DNA of 64,000 bases from Paracoccus sulfuroxidans (GCF_007830335.1 NZ_VLKU01000003.1:310001-374000), one strand, 5' to 3'; shown: positions 1-8,987, counted from the stretch's first letter. The notes: generated by a model not told the origin, from the letters alone. Numbers and translations: made by a program.

Positions 1-703
1 CATGGCTGCGCCGCGGCCTGCCGCCCTTGGACAGCCGGCGCGGATGGGTCCCGCATTGGGCGGGGGCCAGCACATAGCTGCCATTCTCGATGGCGCGGGC
101 GCGCAGCAGCACCTCCCAATGGGCCGCGCCGGTGGTGTCGTTGAAGGCGGCGGGCACGGTCAGCACCTCGGCCCCGGCCTGCGCCAGCGCACGGTAGAGG
201 GCGGGAAAGCGCACATCGTAACAGATGGTCATGCCCAAAGGCGCGGGGCCCTCGGCCAGCACCGCCCGCTCACCCGGGCGGAACGCGGCCGACTCGCGAT
301 AGCTCTCGGTCTCCGAAATCACCACGTCGAACATATGCAGCTTGTCATAGCGCGCGACGATCTCGCCCTTGGGCGAGATCAGGAAGCTGCGGTTGACATG
401 GCGGGCCTCATCCTCAGCCTCGCTTTTCAGCGAAAGCGAGCCGATCAGCAGCCAGATCCCCAACTCGGCCGCATCGGCGCGCAGGGCGGCAAGGGTCGGG
501 TCCTCGGCCTCGGTGCGCAGGACGCGGGCCTGCGTTGCGCGGTTCGCGCCCAGAAGGTTCGTGGCCTCGGGCGTCAGCACGAAGCCTGCGCCCGCCGCTG
601 CGGCCTCACGGATCAGCGCGCGCGTCACCGGCAGGTTCGCCGCCGGATCGTCCGAGACGTTCAGCTGGACCAGCCCGGCCTTGACGGGCTGCCAGTCGCT
701 CAT
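1..703 (-). CDS. Carbon-nitrogen hydrolase (nitrilase/omega-amidase family), 3' end cut by window
   Basis: The start codon is at 703 and the reading frame is still open at base 1, so the C-terminus is missing. The three catalytic residues of the nitrilase superfamily are visible: Glu at about residue 46 (TPEATN), Lys at about 121 (RYDKLHMFD) and Cys at about 161 (TICYDVRFP). The family hydrolyses non-peptide C-N bonds of small amides; Nit1/Nit2 members remove deaminated glutathione or omega-amides, which fits the glutaredoxin gene just upstream (inference). Its ATG overlaps the grxC stop codon (ATGA), so it is the third gene of a comF-grxC-nitrilase operon. Substrate cannot be fixed from sequence. 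Confidence 0.9.
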   Translation of the reverse strand, partial: MSDWQPVKAGLVQLNVSDDPAANLPVTRALIREAAAAGAGFVLTPEATNLLGANRATQARVLRTEAEDPTLAALRADAAELGIWLLIGSLSLKSEAEDEARHVNRSFLISPKGEIVARYDKLHMFDVVISETESYRESAAFRPGERAVLAEGPAPLGMTICYDVRFPALYRALAQAGAEVLTVPAAFNDTTGAAHWEVLLRARAIENGSYVLAPAQCGTHPRRLSKGGRPRRSH

Positions 704-963
704 GCCGCAAGCCCCAGCAGACCGTCGAGCTTGCCCTCGCGCTCCAGCGCATGCAGATCGTCACTGCCGCCCACATGTTGCCCGTCGATGAAGATCTGCG
801 GCACCGAGCGTCGCCCGCCCGCGCGTTCCATCATGGCAATGCGCAGGGACGGATCGGCACCGACATCGGTTTCCTCGAAGGCGACGCCCTTGCGGGTCAG
901 CAGGGCCTTCGCCGCAAGGCAATAGGGGCAGGTGCGTGTGGTATAGATTTCGACCTTGGCCAT
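700..963 (-). CDS. grxC: Glutaredoxin 3
   Basis: An 87-residue single thioredoxin-fold protein with the dithiol active site CPYC at residues 12-15 near the N-terminus, the cis-proline segment SVPQIFI, and the glutathione-binding GGSDDL turn. These are the hallmarks of class I glutaredoxin 3, a cytoplasmic enzyme that reduces disulfides and mixed glutathione disulfides using glutathione. Length is normal for the family. It lies 40 bases after comF and overlaps the downstream nitrilase gene by four bases, so translation of the two is probably coupled. Confidence 0.96.
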   Translation of the reverse strand: MAKVEIYTTRTCPYCLAAKALLTRKGVAFEETDVGADPSLRIAMMERAGGRRSVPQIFIDGQHVGGSDDLHALEREGKLDGLLGLAA

Positions 964-1003
964 GATCGTTCGGCTCCGTGGGTGGATATATGTTTCCCCT
1001 TAT

Positions 1004-1720
1004 CTAGGTGTCCTTGACCGCGCGCGCCAGCACCAGCACCGAGACCTGCCCCGCACCTGCGGCCACCAGCGCCTCGGTCGCCACAGCCAGCGTCGCGCCC
1101 GAGGCCATGACGTCATCGACCAGCAGCACGGGCTTTCCCGCAATTGCCTGCAGCGCGCCCGCGCGCAGGGTGATCGAGCCCTGCTGGTTCAGCGCCCGCG
1201 CCGCGAAATCAGCCTGACCCTGCGATGGAGTATAGCGGGCGCGGCGCAAAAGATCGGGCGCATGCACCAGCCCATGCGTCAAAGCGACGCGCCGCGACAG
1301 CATCGCCGCCTGATTGAACTTGCGCATCATCAGACGACGCGGATGGATCGGCACCGGCGTCACCACCATTCCCGGCTTGATGAGCGACTCCCCCACCCGC
1401 GCCAGCCAGACCCCAAGCGCCGGGACCAGATCCAGCCGGTCGCCATGCTTCAGCATCATCGCAAGCTTGCGCCCCGTGCCGCGATAGACCAGCACCGCCC
1501 GCCCGTCCTGCCAGGGTCGGGGGATTGCCAGGCAATCGTCGCAATGCACTGGACCCGCATCCTCACCCGGAGGCAGGGGCACGCCGCATTGCGCGCAGGA
1601 ATGCGCGTTGATGAATTCCGTGTCTTGCCAGCAGGTGCCACACAGCGCCCCTTCCTCGACCACCGGCTCGGCGCAGCCAAGGCATTGCGGCGGAAAGAAC
1701 AACCGCAATGCGCCTTTCAT
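1004..1720 (-). CDS. comF: ComF family phosphoribosyltransferase-like protein
   Basis: A 238-residue protein beginning MKGALRLFFPPQCLGC. The N-terminal part carries paired cysteines (CLGC, CGTC, CAQC, CDDC) that form the zinc finger of ComF proteins. The C-terminal part is a type I phosphoribosyltransferase domain with the PRPP loop VLLVDDVMASGAT. In naturally competent bacteria ComF helps DNA uptake; in alphaproteobacteria the role is less clear. The frame stays open upstream, but a longer start would run into the divergent methyltransferase gene, so ATG 1720 is preferred. First gene of the comF-grxC-nitrilase operon. Confidence 0.9.
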   Translation of the reverse strand: MKGALRLFFPPQCLGCAEPVVEEGALCGTCWQDTEFINAHSCAQCGVPLPPGEDAGPVHCDDCLAIPRPWQDGRAVLVYRGTGRKLAMMLKHGDRLDLVPALGVWLARVGESLIKPGMVVTPVPIHPRRLMMRKFNQAAMLSRRVALTHGLVHAPDLLRRARYTPSQGQADFAARALNQQGSITLRAGALQAIAGKPVLLVDDVMASGATLAVATEALVAAGAGQVSVLVLARAVKDT

Positions 1721-1753
1721 CAGGGCCTGAACCACCCTATGTTCCCCTCCAAC

Positions 1754-2596
1754 ATGCAGACCGTCCCATCCTCTCAGAGCCCGAAGCTGACAGATCGCCC
1801 CGCACTTGAGCGGAACCGCGTCCGGTCCCGTAAACTGGGGACGGTCGATTTCCTGCATCGAATCGCCGCCGATGAGATCGAGGATAGGCTCTCCGAGATT
1901 AACAGATCGTTTAACGACGTGGCGATTGTCACCGGCCACCCCGAGCTCTGGCAGGACTTCCGCCCCGGTGCCCGGATCGTGCCCGACACGCCGGTGCTGG
2001 ACCTGCCGCTGGCCTCGTTCGATCTGGTGATCCACGCGATGGCGCTGCATTGGGCCGATGACCCCGTGGGCCAGCTGGTACAATCGGCGCGCGCGCTGCG
2101 CCCCGACGGGCTGCTGATCGCCGTCTGTCCCGGCGGCCAGACCCTGACCGAATTGCGCGACAGCCTGATGCAGGCCGAGACGCAGCTCACGGGCGGCCTC
2201 TCGCCTCGCGTCCTGCCGATGGGAGAGATCCGTGATCTGGGTGGGCTGATCGGGCGGGCAGGGCTGGCCTTGCCGGTGGCCGATCTGCTGACGCAGCGCG
2301 CCAGCTATCGCAACCTTGCACATCTGGCGCAGGATCTGCGCGGCATGGGCGAGGGGAACGCGCTTGCCCAACGTCTGCGCCGCGCGACCGCCCCCGGCGT
2401 GATGCGCAAAGCCGCCGAAATCTATGCCGGACGCTATGCCGATCCGGCTGATCCGACCCGGATCCGCGCCACTTTCGATCTGGTCTTTCTGACCGGCTGG
2501 GCGCCCGATCCCTCTCAACAGAAACCGCTTCGCCCAGGGACGGCCCGCACGGCCCTGGCGGATGCGCTTGCAGCGACAAGGAAGACGACGCCATGA
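1754..2596 (+). CDS. Class I SAM-dependent methyltransferase (BioC/NDUFAF5-like)
   Basis: A protein of about 280 residues beginning MQTVPSSQSPKLTDRPALER, typical of the alphaproteobacterial relatives of BioC and mitochondrial NDUFAF5. The core has the acidic strand-2 region, LPLASFDLVIHAMALHW (motif IV region) and a post-core GLLIAVCPGG strand. The first glycine-rich motif is weak (DVAIVTGHPEL), so whether it is a methyltransferase or a hydroxylase like NDUFAF5 is open. An alternative ATG lies at 1739. The divergent comF starts only about 30 bases away. Its stop overlaps the hemH start by four bases. Confidence 0.8.
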   Translation: MQTVPSSQSPKLTDRPALERNRVRSRKLGTVDFLHRIAADEIEDRLSEINRSFNDVAIVTGHPELWQDFRPGARIVPDTPVLDLPLASFDLVIHAMALHWADDPVGQLVQSARALRPDGLLIAVCPGGQTLTELRDSLMQAETQLTGGLSPRVLPMGEIRDLGGLIGRAGLALPVADLLTQRASYRNLAHLAQDLRGMGEGNALAQRLRRATAPGVMRKAAEIYAGRYADPADPTRIRATFDLVFLTGWAPDPSQQKPLRPGTARTALADALAATRKTTP

Positions 2597-3624
2597 GCCG
2601 CCCAGACCGCGCCCCCTCGGACCATCCCCAGATCGCGACCCCGCGCATCGGGGTGCTGATTGCGAACCTGGGCACGCCGGATGCCACGGATTACTGGTCG
2701 ATGCGCCGCTATCTGAGCGAATTCCTGTCGGACAAGCGGGTGATCGACTATCCGGCGTGGAAATGGCAGCCTCTTCTGCAGGGGATCATCCTGTCGAAAC
2801 GCCCCTTCACCTCGGGCGCAAACTATCGCCTGATCTGGAACAATGAGGCGAATGAAAGCCCGATGATGACCATCACCAAGCGCCAGGTCGCGGCGCTTTC
2901 GGCCGAGGCACAGCGGCGCTGGGGCGATCAGGTCATGGTCGATTTCTGCATGCGCTATGGCAACCCCTCGACGCCGGATGTGGTCGAACGGATGGTGAAG
3001 GCGGGCTGCCAGCGCATCGTCTTCCTGCCGCTTTATCCGCAATATGCCGGCGCGACGACGGCTACGGCGAATGACCAGTTCTTCCGCGCCCTGATGACGC
3101 AGAAATGGCAGCCTGCCGCGCGGACCGTTCCCGCCTATTTCGACCGCGAGGACTATATCGACGCGCTGGCGAATTCCGTCACGCAGGCCTTGGGCGGGCG
3201 CATTCCGCAGCGGCTGGTCGCCAGCTATCACGGCATGCCCAAGCGCTATCTGATGGAGGGCGACCCCTATCACTGCCAGTGCCAGAAGACCTCGCGCCTG
3301 CTGCAGGCCCGTCTGGGCTGGCCCGATGGGGTGATCGACACGACCTTCCAGTCGGTCTTCGGGACCGAGGAATGGCTGCGCCCCTACACCGTCCAGCATG
3401 TGGCCGAGCTGGCGAAGCAGGGGGTGACGGATATCGCCGTGATCTCTCCGGCCTTCGCGGCGGATTGCATCGAGACGCTGGAGGAAATCCAGGGCGAGAT
3501 CCGCGAGGCCTATGAGCATGCCGGCGGCAAGGATTTCACCTATATCCCCTGTCTCAACGACAACCCCGACCATATCGCGATGCTGGCGAACCTTATCGGC
3601 GAAAACCTGTCGGGCTGGATATGA
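2593..3624 (+). CDS. hemH: Ferrochelatase
   Basis: A 343-residue protein matching the usual length of ferrochelatase, the last haem-biosynthesis enzyme, which inserts Fe2+ into protoporphyrin IX at the inner membrane. Visible signatures are GVLIANLGTPDATDYWSMRR at the N-terminus, the active-site His in LVASYHGMPKRYL, and the conserved acidic segment SPAFAADCIETLEEI near the C-terminus. It overlaps the upstream methyltransferase by four bases and is followed at once by a strong hairpin terminator. No [2Fe-2S] cysteine cluster is seen at the C-terminus. Confidence 0.97.
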   Translation: MSRPDRAPSDHPQIATPRIGVLIANLGTPDATDYWSMRRYLSEFLSDKRVIDYPAWKWQPLLQGIILSKRPFTSGANYRLIWNNEANESPMMTITKRQVAALSAEAQRRWGDQVMVDFCMRYGNPSTPDVVERMVKAGCQRIVFLPLYPQYAGATTATANDQFFRALMTQKWQPAARTVPAYFDREDYIDALANSVTQALGGRIPQRLVASYHGMPKRYLMEGDPYHCQCQKTSRLLQARLGWPDGVIDTTFQSVFGTEEWLRPYTVQHVAELAKQGVTDIAVISPAFAADCIETLEEIQGEIREAYEHAGGKDFTYIPCLNDNPDHIAMLANLIGENLSGWI

Positions 3625-3628
3625 AAAA

Positions 3629-3650
3629 GGCCCCCGAAAGGGGGCCGTTT
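3629..3650. terminator. Bidirectional intrinsic terminator between hemH and the L,D-transpeptidase
   Basis: A perfect seven-base stem GGCCCCC / GGGGGCC closes a GAAA loop at 3629-3646. It is followed by GTTT on the plus strand and by TTTTTC on the minus strand. It lies just after the hemH stop and just after the end of the convergent L,D-transpeptidase gene, so it can serve both. Confidence 0.85.
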
Positions 3651-3669
3651 CCGTCGTTCCGGGCTGCGG

Positions 3670-4329
3670 TTACAGCAGCAGAACCTGCGTGCCCACATTG
3701 GTGAGCGCGAAGAGTTCCTGAATATGTTCGTTGTAAAGGCCGATGCAGCCGTTCGACGATTTCCGACCGATCTTGCGCGTGTCATGCGTGCCGTGGATGC
3801 GGTAATACTGCCAGCTGAGCCACAGCGCATGCGTGCCCATCGGGTTCAGCGGGTCGCCCGCAGGGACGAAATCCGGCCATTCCGGGTTCGCCTTCTTCAT
3901 CGAGGGCGTCGGCGCCCAGGTCGGACCCTCGACCTTCTTGATGATCTCGGTGCGGCCGGTGCGGGTCAGCTCGGGGCTGACCGGGACCGAGGTCGGGAAC
4001 AGGCGGTAGGTCTGCCCGTCTTCCCCCCAGTAATGCAGCGCGCGCGAGGTCAGGTCGACCAGCACCGCACCATTCGTCAGATTGGTGAAATAGGGCTGCC
4101 AGTCCTGCATGCGGAAGCTGGAGATGTTGCGCCGCGAATCCTGCTGCGAATCATATTGCACGACCCCGGCATCCGGGGTTGCGCCGCCGCCTGCACCCAC
4201 CAGAGCCTGGCCGGTATAGGGGTCGATCGCCTGAGCAAGCGCGGGGCTGGCCAGACCGGCTGCGCCAATCGCGGCCGAAGTGGTCAGAAATGTCCGGCGC
4301 GACAGGTCCGGTTTTTTCTGGGTGGTCAT
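3670..4329 (-). CDS. Tat-exported L,D-transpeptidase (YkuD domain)
   Basis: A 219-residue protein with a twin-arginine signal (SRRTFL at residues 10-15, hydrophobic stretch, ALA cleavage region). The YkuD catalytic region is intact: HGTHDTRKIG (His about 179) followed by SSNGCIGLYNEH (Cys about 195). L,D-transpeptidases form 3-3 cross-links in peptidoglycan or attach proteins to it; the catalytic Cys attacks the meso-DAP centre of a tetrapeptide stem. Export by Tat rather than Sec is seen in several alphaproteobacterial members. Convergent with hemH and divergent from the CAP-domain lipoprotein gene. Confidence 0.93.
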   Translation of the reverse strand: MTTQKKPDLSRRTFLTTSAAIGAAGLASPALAQAIDPYTGQALVGAGGGATPDAGVVQYDSQQDSRRNISSFRMQDWQPYFTNLTNGAVLVDLTSRALHYWGEDGQTYRLFPTSVPVSPELTRTGRTEIIKKVEGPTWAPTPSMKKANPEWPDFVPAGDPLNPMGTHALWLSWQYYRIHGTHDTRKIGRKSSNGCIGLYNEHIQELFALTNVGTQVLLL

Positions 4330-4560
4330 CTCATGCTCCTGATAGGTGCCATAGCCGCTTGGCGCGGTCTGTGCGCGATGGGTAAGTATGTGCCTTCCTC
4401 AATTCTGCGCATTTACGCCCGTGCGCGAGTCTATGCAAATAAAACCAGCGCTATTGAGGCAACAGGGTTGATGCTTGTGACCTTCACGCAATCTTGGGTT
4501 TGATTGGGAACCGGCGCTTCGATATGCGTGTCACCAAAATATCATCCGGGACAGGAAATC

Positions 4561-5082
4561 ATGCTGAAACTGAGCACTTTGGCCATTCTCTCTGTGCTGG
4601 CGCTTGCCGCTTGCCAGTCGCGTGGTCCGCAATTGGGTCCTGACGGGCAGCCGATTCCGGTCGCCTACAAGATCACCCCGCGCGATGAGGCCGAGATTCC
4701 GGCCCGCGTCATGGGACAGATCAACATGCTGCGCGCCAATGCCGGGCTGGCGCCGGTGGCCGAAAGCCAGCAGCTGAAGGCCGCTGCCGTGGCGCATGCG
4801 CGCGACATGTCGGCGCAGAACCGGGCCTGGCATTTCGGCTCGGACGCGTCCTCGCCGCTCGACCGGATCCGGCGTCAGGGCTACATGGGCCATCTGATCG
4901 GCGAGAACATCAGCGAGACCTATGAGAATGAGATGGTGACGCTGAACGCCTGGATGCAGACCCGCGATACCCGCGACATCATCATGGACCCGCGCGCGAC
5001 CGAATTCGCCATCGGCTGGTATCAGGAGCCGTCGGGGAAAGTCTGGTGGGTTCTGCTGACCGGCGGAAACTTCAGCGCCTGA
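4561..5082 (+). CDS. CAP-domain (SCP/PR1-like) lipoprotein
   Basis: ATG 4561 gives a 173-residue protein with a lipobox LALAAC (lipid-modified Cys at residue 18); an AGGAA ribosome site lies just upstream. Residues from about 50 onward form a CAP domain: NMLRANAGLAPV, a conserved HARDMS helix, HFGSDASS and GENIS. Bacterial CAP proteins are often secreted and linked to the envelope, but their activity is mostly unknown. The gene sits between two L,D-transpeptidase genes, which suggests a cell-wall role (inference). A longer in-frame start at 4504 would bury the lipobox and is rejected. Confidence 0.9.
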   Translation: MLKLSTLAILSVLALAACQSRGPQLGPDGQPIPVAYKITPRDEAEIPARVMGQINMLRANAGLAPVAESQQLKAAAVAHARDMSAQNRAWHFGSDASSPLDRIRRQGYMGHLIGENISETYENEMVTLNAWMQTRDTRDIIMDPRATEFAIGWYQEPSGKVWWVLLTGGNFSA

Positions 5083-5108
5083 TCTGAGGTTTTGCGCAAT
5101 TCAGGGCG

Positions 5109-5138
5109 GTCGCGGCAGGTGCTGCGGCCGTCTTTTTT
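5109..5138 (+). terminator. Probable terminator after the CAP lipoprotein gene
   Basis: An imperfect GC-rich stem around the GTG loop at 5119-5121 (GCAG pairs with CTGC, with flanking mismatches) is followed by the T-run TCTTTTTTAT. The T-run is good, the stem only fair. Confidence 0.5.
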
Positions 5139-5241
5139 ATTTCTGGCCAATAATCTGCGGGACGATTGGGGTAATCCGGTTTCGAAAGCGCATCTAAATA
5201 TTTCGCATTGTTCGGCTAAATCGAGGCGGCGCGGAAAAGAA

Positions 5242-5264
5242 AAGGCGGGCTCGCGGCCCGCCTT
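5242..5264 (-). terminator. Intrinsic terminator of the second L,D-transpeptidase gene
   Basis: A perfect stem AAGGCGGGC / GCCCGCCTT with a TCGCG loop. Read on the minus strand it is followed by TTTCTTTTCC, giving the T-tract in the right direction for the gene that ends at 5304. Confidence 0.8.
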
Positions 5265-5303
5265 CCTTTATCTGTCAGGCGTGCGGCCTTGTGCCGCCTG
5301 CCG

Positions 5304-5834
5304 TCACGGATAGATGAAAATCGGTACGCCCGGACGGACCATGGCGAAAATCTCTTCGATTTCCTGGTCGTTGACGGCGATGCAACCGGCGGTCCAGTCG
5401 GCACGGTTGATCGCGCGCCCCTCGGGGCCGAGGCCGTGGATGAAGATATCACCACCCGGACGACGGCCCGAGGCCGCCGCGAAGGCCACGTCTTCCGCCC
5501 GGGGGTAAGAGATCCCGACCGACAGGTGATAACGGCTTTGCGGGTTGAAGCGGTCGATGAAGAACATCCCCTCGGGTGTCTTGCCATCGCCTTCGAACCG
5601 TTTGGTTCCAACGGGTTGGTTGCCGAGGTTGATCTGATAGGTCTTCAGCACCGACTTGTCGCTGATCAGATACAGCTTGCGATCCGATTTCTTCACGACG
5701 ATCTGCGTTACCGGCGGGCCGTCATAGCTGCGGAACTTGTTGACCGGTTGGTTCATGCCGCTGTCGCCGCTGCCGCAGCTTGCCACTACGGCAACACCAA
5801 CCACCGCGATCAATGCGCGAAATGCCCTTATCAT
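5304..5834 (-). CDS. L,D-transpeptidase lipoprotein (YkuD domain)
   Basis: ATG 5834 gives a 176-residue protein with a lipobox VVASC (Cys 20). The YkuD domain carries the first strand TQIVVKKSDRKLYL, the catalytic His in DIFIHGLGPEG (about 133) and Cys in DWTAGCIAVND (about 151). It is shorter and differently targeted than the Tat-exported L,D-transpeptidase 1.5 kb away, so the two probably act at different sites or on different substrates. An upstream in-frame ATG at 5876 would place the signal peptide internally and is less likely. Confidence 0.92.
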   Translation of the reverse strand: MIRAFRALIAVVGVAVVASCGSGDSGMNQPVNKFRSYDGPPVTQIVVKKSDRKLYLISDKSVLKTYQINLGNQPVGTKRFEGDGKTPEGMFFIDRFNPQSRYHLSVGISYPRAEDVAFAAASGRRPGGDIFIHGLGPEGRAINRADWTAGCIAVNDQEIEEIFAMVRPGVPIFIYP

Positions 5835-5902
5835 GACTGCCCTCTGCCCACGCGTTTGCGTTTCTGCTTTCCCCAAGAAATAGCACAGAGGTTAAAATTT
5901 CG

Positions 5903-7126
5903 CTAGCGTCGGCGGATTTTTGCTATTGTTTCGACATGGGGCGACCAGCGGAACTGATCGATCACGATTAGCTCTGCAATTTCATAGCCGTTGTCGGCCA
6001 GAATCCGCGCATCTCGGGCGAAAGTCACGGGATCGCAGCTGACCCAGGCCAGCACTGGAACCTTCGACTGCGCGATCTGGGCGGCCTGCGCCTCGGCACC
6101 AGTGCGCGGCGGGTCGATCACAATGGCGTGATAGGTCAGCTCGTCCGGCTGCAAGGGGCGGCGCGCAAGGTCGCGAACCTCGGTCGAGATTCGGTGCAGG
6201 CCCGCCGTATGCCGCCAGGCCGAATCGAGTGCTTTCAGCGGCGCGGCCAGCCCTTCGACGGCATGCACCTCGGCCGTTTCGGCAAGCGGCAGGGTGAAGG
6301 TGCCGATGCCCGAGAAGAGGTCCAGCACGCGGGGCGCATCGCCGACGAACTGGCGCACGGCACGGACCAGCGCAGCCTCGCCCTCGGCTGTGGCCTGCAG
6401 GAAGGCGGCGGGCGGCGGGACCACCTGCGCGCGGCCCATGGGCAGCGCGGGCGGGCGGCGGGTGATCGCCTCTCCGTCCCAGTCCAGCCGCGCCAGATCG
6501 CCCTCATCAGCCAGCGCCGCCAATGTCTGAAGAAGCTCCGGCGACATCGGCTTGCCGCCGCGCACGGCCAGATCAAGCCCTGCCGGGGTTTCGGTCACCG
6601 TCAGCGTCAGTTCCGCCTGACGCGAGGCGCCTGCAACGACGATCCGACGCAGCAGCGGGAAGGCCGCGACGATCGCCGGACGCAGGACCATGCAATCGCT
6701 CAGATCGGCGATGATCTCGGAGGCGCGGGCGTGAAAGCCCAGCAGCGCGCCCTTCTTGGTCCGCTTGCCCGACAGGACCGCCCGCCTGCGCGAACGTGGG
6801 GGCGAGACATGAACCTCGGACACCGGGGCCGACAGACCCTGCGCGCGCAGCGCCTCGGTCACGACGCCGACCTTCCAGGCGGTCACGAAATCCTCGGTCC
6901 CATGCATCAGCGAGCAGCCGCCGCAGGCGCGGTAATGCGGGCAGGGCGGGCGGATGCGCGTGGGTGATGGGGTCAGGATGCGCGGCGCAGCAATGCGGCC
7001 ATCGACCGCCTCGCCCTCGATTTCCTCGCCCGGCAGGGTCAGCGCGGCCAGCGCGCGGTTGCCCTGCGCATCCAGCGCCACGCCGTCGCCGCGCCGCCCC
7101 AGACGTTCGACCGACCAGAGCGTCAC
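5903..7126 (-). CDS. RNA (uracil-5-)-methyltransferase of the TrmA/RlmC/RlmD family
   Basis: A 407-residue protein with a TRAM-like N-terminus (RLGRRGDGVALD), an iron-sulfur cysteine set (C62-x5-C68-GG-C71), the SAM site VLDLFSGIGTFTLPLA, the catalytic region VIDPPRTGAE and the nucleophile Cys in WVSCDPVTFARD. This family methylates C5 of uridine in 23S rRNA or tRNA; the [4Fe-4S] motif favours the RlmD/RlmC side, but which base is modified cannot be told. Last gene of a five-gene operon that starts with hslO; its ATG overlaps the stop of the ABC exporter gene by four bases. Confidence 0.9.
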   Translation of the reverse strand: MTLWSVERLGRRGDGVALDAQGNRALAALTLPGEEIEGEAVDGRIAAPRILTPSPTRIRPPCPHYRACGGCSLMHGTEDFVTAWKVGVVTEALRAQGLSAPVSEVHVSPPRSRRRAVLSGKRTKKGALLGFHARASEIIADLSDCMVLRPAIVAAFPLLRRIVVAGASRQAELTLTVTETPAGLDLAVRGGKPMSPELLQTLAALADEGDLARLDWDGEAITRRPPALPMGRAQVVPPPAAFLQATAEGEAALVRAVRQFVGDAPRVLDLFSGIGTFTLPLAETAEVHAVEGLAAPLKALDSAWRHTAGLHRISTEVRDLARRPLQPDELTYHAIVIDPPRTGAEAQAAQIAQSKVPVLAWVSCDPVTFARDARILADNGYEIAELIVIDQFRWSPHVETIAKIRRR

Positions 7127-8985
7127 TCGGCCGCCTCGGTCTTCGCGCTGTCCTCGTCGTCCTCGACCCCCAGGAAGCCGCCCGACTGGCGGTTCCAGTA
7201 GCGCGCATAGGTGCCGTCGCGGGCCAGAAGCTGGGCATGGCTGCCCTCTTCGACGATGCGCCCACCCTCCAGCACGATGATCCGGTCCAGCTCGGCGATG
7301 GTGGACAGGCGATGGGCAATCGCCAGCACCGTCTTGCCACGCATGGCGCGATGCAGCGCCTCTTGCACCTGCGCCTCGACCTCGCTGTCAAGCGCACTGG
7401 TGGCCTCGTCCAGCACCAGGATCGGGGCGTCCTTCAGCAGCGCGCGGGCCAGCGCGATGCGCTGGCGCTGGCCGCCCGACAGCTTGACGCCACGTTCGCC
7501 CAGATGCGCGTCATAGCCGGTCCGGCCCATGTGGTCGCGCAGGGTCAGGATGAAGTCATGCGCCTCGGCCGCGCGGGCGGCGGCGAAAATATCCTCATCC
7601 GTGGCATCGGGGCGACCGTAAAGGATATTGTCCCGTGCCGAGCGGTTGAACATCGCGGTTTCCTGCGTGACCATGGCGATGTTGCGGCGCAGGCTTTCCT
7701 GCGTGACCTGCCGCACGTCATGGCCATCGATCCGCACCGCACCTTTTTCGACGTCATAAAGGCGCAAAAGCAGCGCGACCATCGTCGACTTGCCCGCGCC
7801 GGACGCGCCGACGATACCGATTTTCTCACCCGCATGGACATGCAGGCCCAGATCGCGGATGCCGCCTTCGTCGCGGCCATAGGCGAAATCAACATGGTCA
7901 AAATCAACGCGCCCCTCGACCCGGCCCAGCACCAGCGCATCGGGCGCATCGGTCAGGGCATGCGGGGGCGAGAGGGTCTGCATGCCATCCTCGACCTCGC
8001 CGACCGAGCCCCAGACGCCCATCAGCGCCATGCTGACCCAGCCCGTCATCTGGCTCAGACGCATCGAGATTGCACCGGCCGCCGCGATGTCACCCGCCGT
8101 CGCCAGACCGTCGCGCCACAAAAGCAGCGTGCCGCCGATCAGCACGACCGGCAGCGCGCCTGCGACGAACATCAGCGAAAAGCGGAACCAGGTGCTGACG
8201 CGGCCAAAGTCCAGCGCGCGTTCGCGAAAGCCCGCCATGGCACCAAGCGCGGCGCGGTCCTCATGCTCGGCATGGGCGAAAAGCTTCACGGTCTTGATGT
8301 TGGTGATCGTGTCGACGACCTGACCCGTGACCATCGCGCGCGCCGAGGCACGCTGCTTCGAGCGTGAGCGGATCTTCGGCAGGAAGAAGCGGATCAGCAC
8401 GAAATAGCTGAGCAGCCAGACGATCATCGCGACCGCGCCCCAGCCATCGACCGAGACCAGGAAGGCCGCCGAACCCAGGATCGAGGCCAGCGCGAAGGCC
8501 ACCACGTTCACGAATTCGGTTGCGACATCGGTGACGGCGCGCGCGGTCTGGGTCTGTTTCTGGGCGATGCGGCCCGCGAAATCATTGTCGAAGAAGGTGA
8601 CCGAATGCCCCATCGTCCAGCGGTGCAGGCGCGAGAGCACCAGCGGGAACAGGTTCGGCCCGATGATGACGCTGGAGGAGGCGGTCGAGAGCCCGAAGAT
8701 CGCCGGTCGGATGATCAGGAAGAAGATCACGAACCCGGCGATCAGCGCGCCCTTTTCCGACAGGATGGCCTCGGGCGAGGTGCTGACGACGGCGTCGATC
8801 ACCTTGCCCAGCATCACCGCCGAGATGATGTCGGCGATCCCCGCCAGCGCCGATGCGATGGCCGCGATCGTAAGCCCGCCCCAGGCACCCGACAGGCACC
8901 AGCGGAAGAAGGCAAGAAGCGTCCGCGGAGGGGGGCCATCGGCTGGCCGGAACGCGTCAATGAGTCTGGAGAAAAAATTATGCAT
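7123..8985 (-). CDS. ABC exporter, fused transmembrane and ATPase domains (MsbA-like)
   Basis: A 620-residue half-transporter. The N-terminal part (about residues 30-330) has six hydrophobic spans of the type IV exporter fold. The C-terminal ATPase has Walker A GASGAGKST, the Q-loop region MVTQETAMF, signature LSGGQRQR, Walker B ILVLDEATSALD and the switch His in IAHRLST. Such half-transporters dimerise and export lipids, lipid A cores or drugs; the substrate is not evident. It starts two bases after the CCA-adding enzyme gene and overlaps the RNA methyltransferase gene by four bases. Confidence 0.92.
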   Translation of the reverse strand: MHNFFSRLIDAFRPADGPPPRTLLAFFRWCLSGAWGGLTIAAIASALAGIADIISAVMLGKVIDAVVSTSPEAILSEKGALIAGFVIFFLIIRPAIFGLSTASSSVIIGPNLFPLVLSRLHRWTMGHSVTFFDNDFAGRIAQKQTQTARAVTDVATEFVNVVAFALASILGSAAFLVSVDGWGAVAMIVWLLSYFVLIRFFLPKIRSRSKQRASARAMVTGQVVDTITNIKTVKLFAHAEHEDRAALGAMAGFRERALDFGRVSTWFRFSLMFVAGALPVVLIGGTLLLWRDGLATAGDIAAAGAISMRLSQMTGWVSMALMGVWGSVGEVEDGMQTLSPPHALTDAPDALVLGRVEGRVDFDHVDFAYGRDEGGIRDLGLHVHAGEKIGIVGASGAGKSTMVALLLRLYDVEKGAVRIDGHDVRQVTQESLRRNIAMVTQETAMFNRSARDNILYGRPDATDEDIFAAARAAEAHDFILTLRDHMGRTGYDAHLGERGVKLSGGQRQRIALARALLKDAPILVLDEATSALDSEVEAQVQEALHRAMRGKTVLAIAHRLSTIAELDRIIVLEGGRIVEEGSHAQLLARDGTYARYWNRQSGGFLGVEDDEDSAKTEAAE

Positions 8986-8987
8986 GC

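Noticed and set aside
956..2596. Very long open frames on both strands over comF and the methyltransferase gene
   Set aside because: GC-rich DNA leaves non-coding frames open. Only the comF and methyltransferase frames show family motifs; the rest have arginine- and histidine-rich composition typical of shadows.
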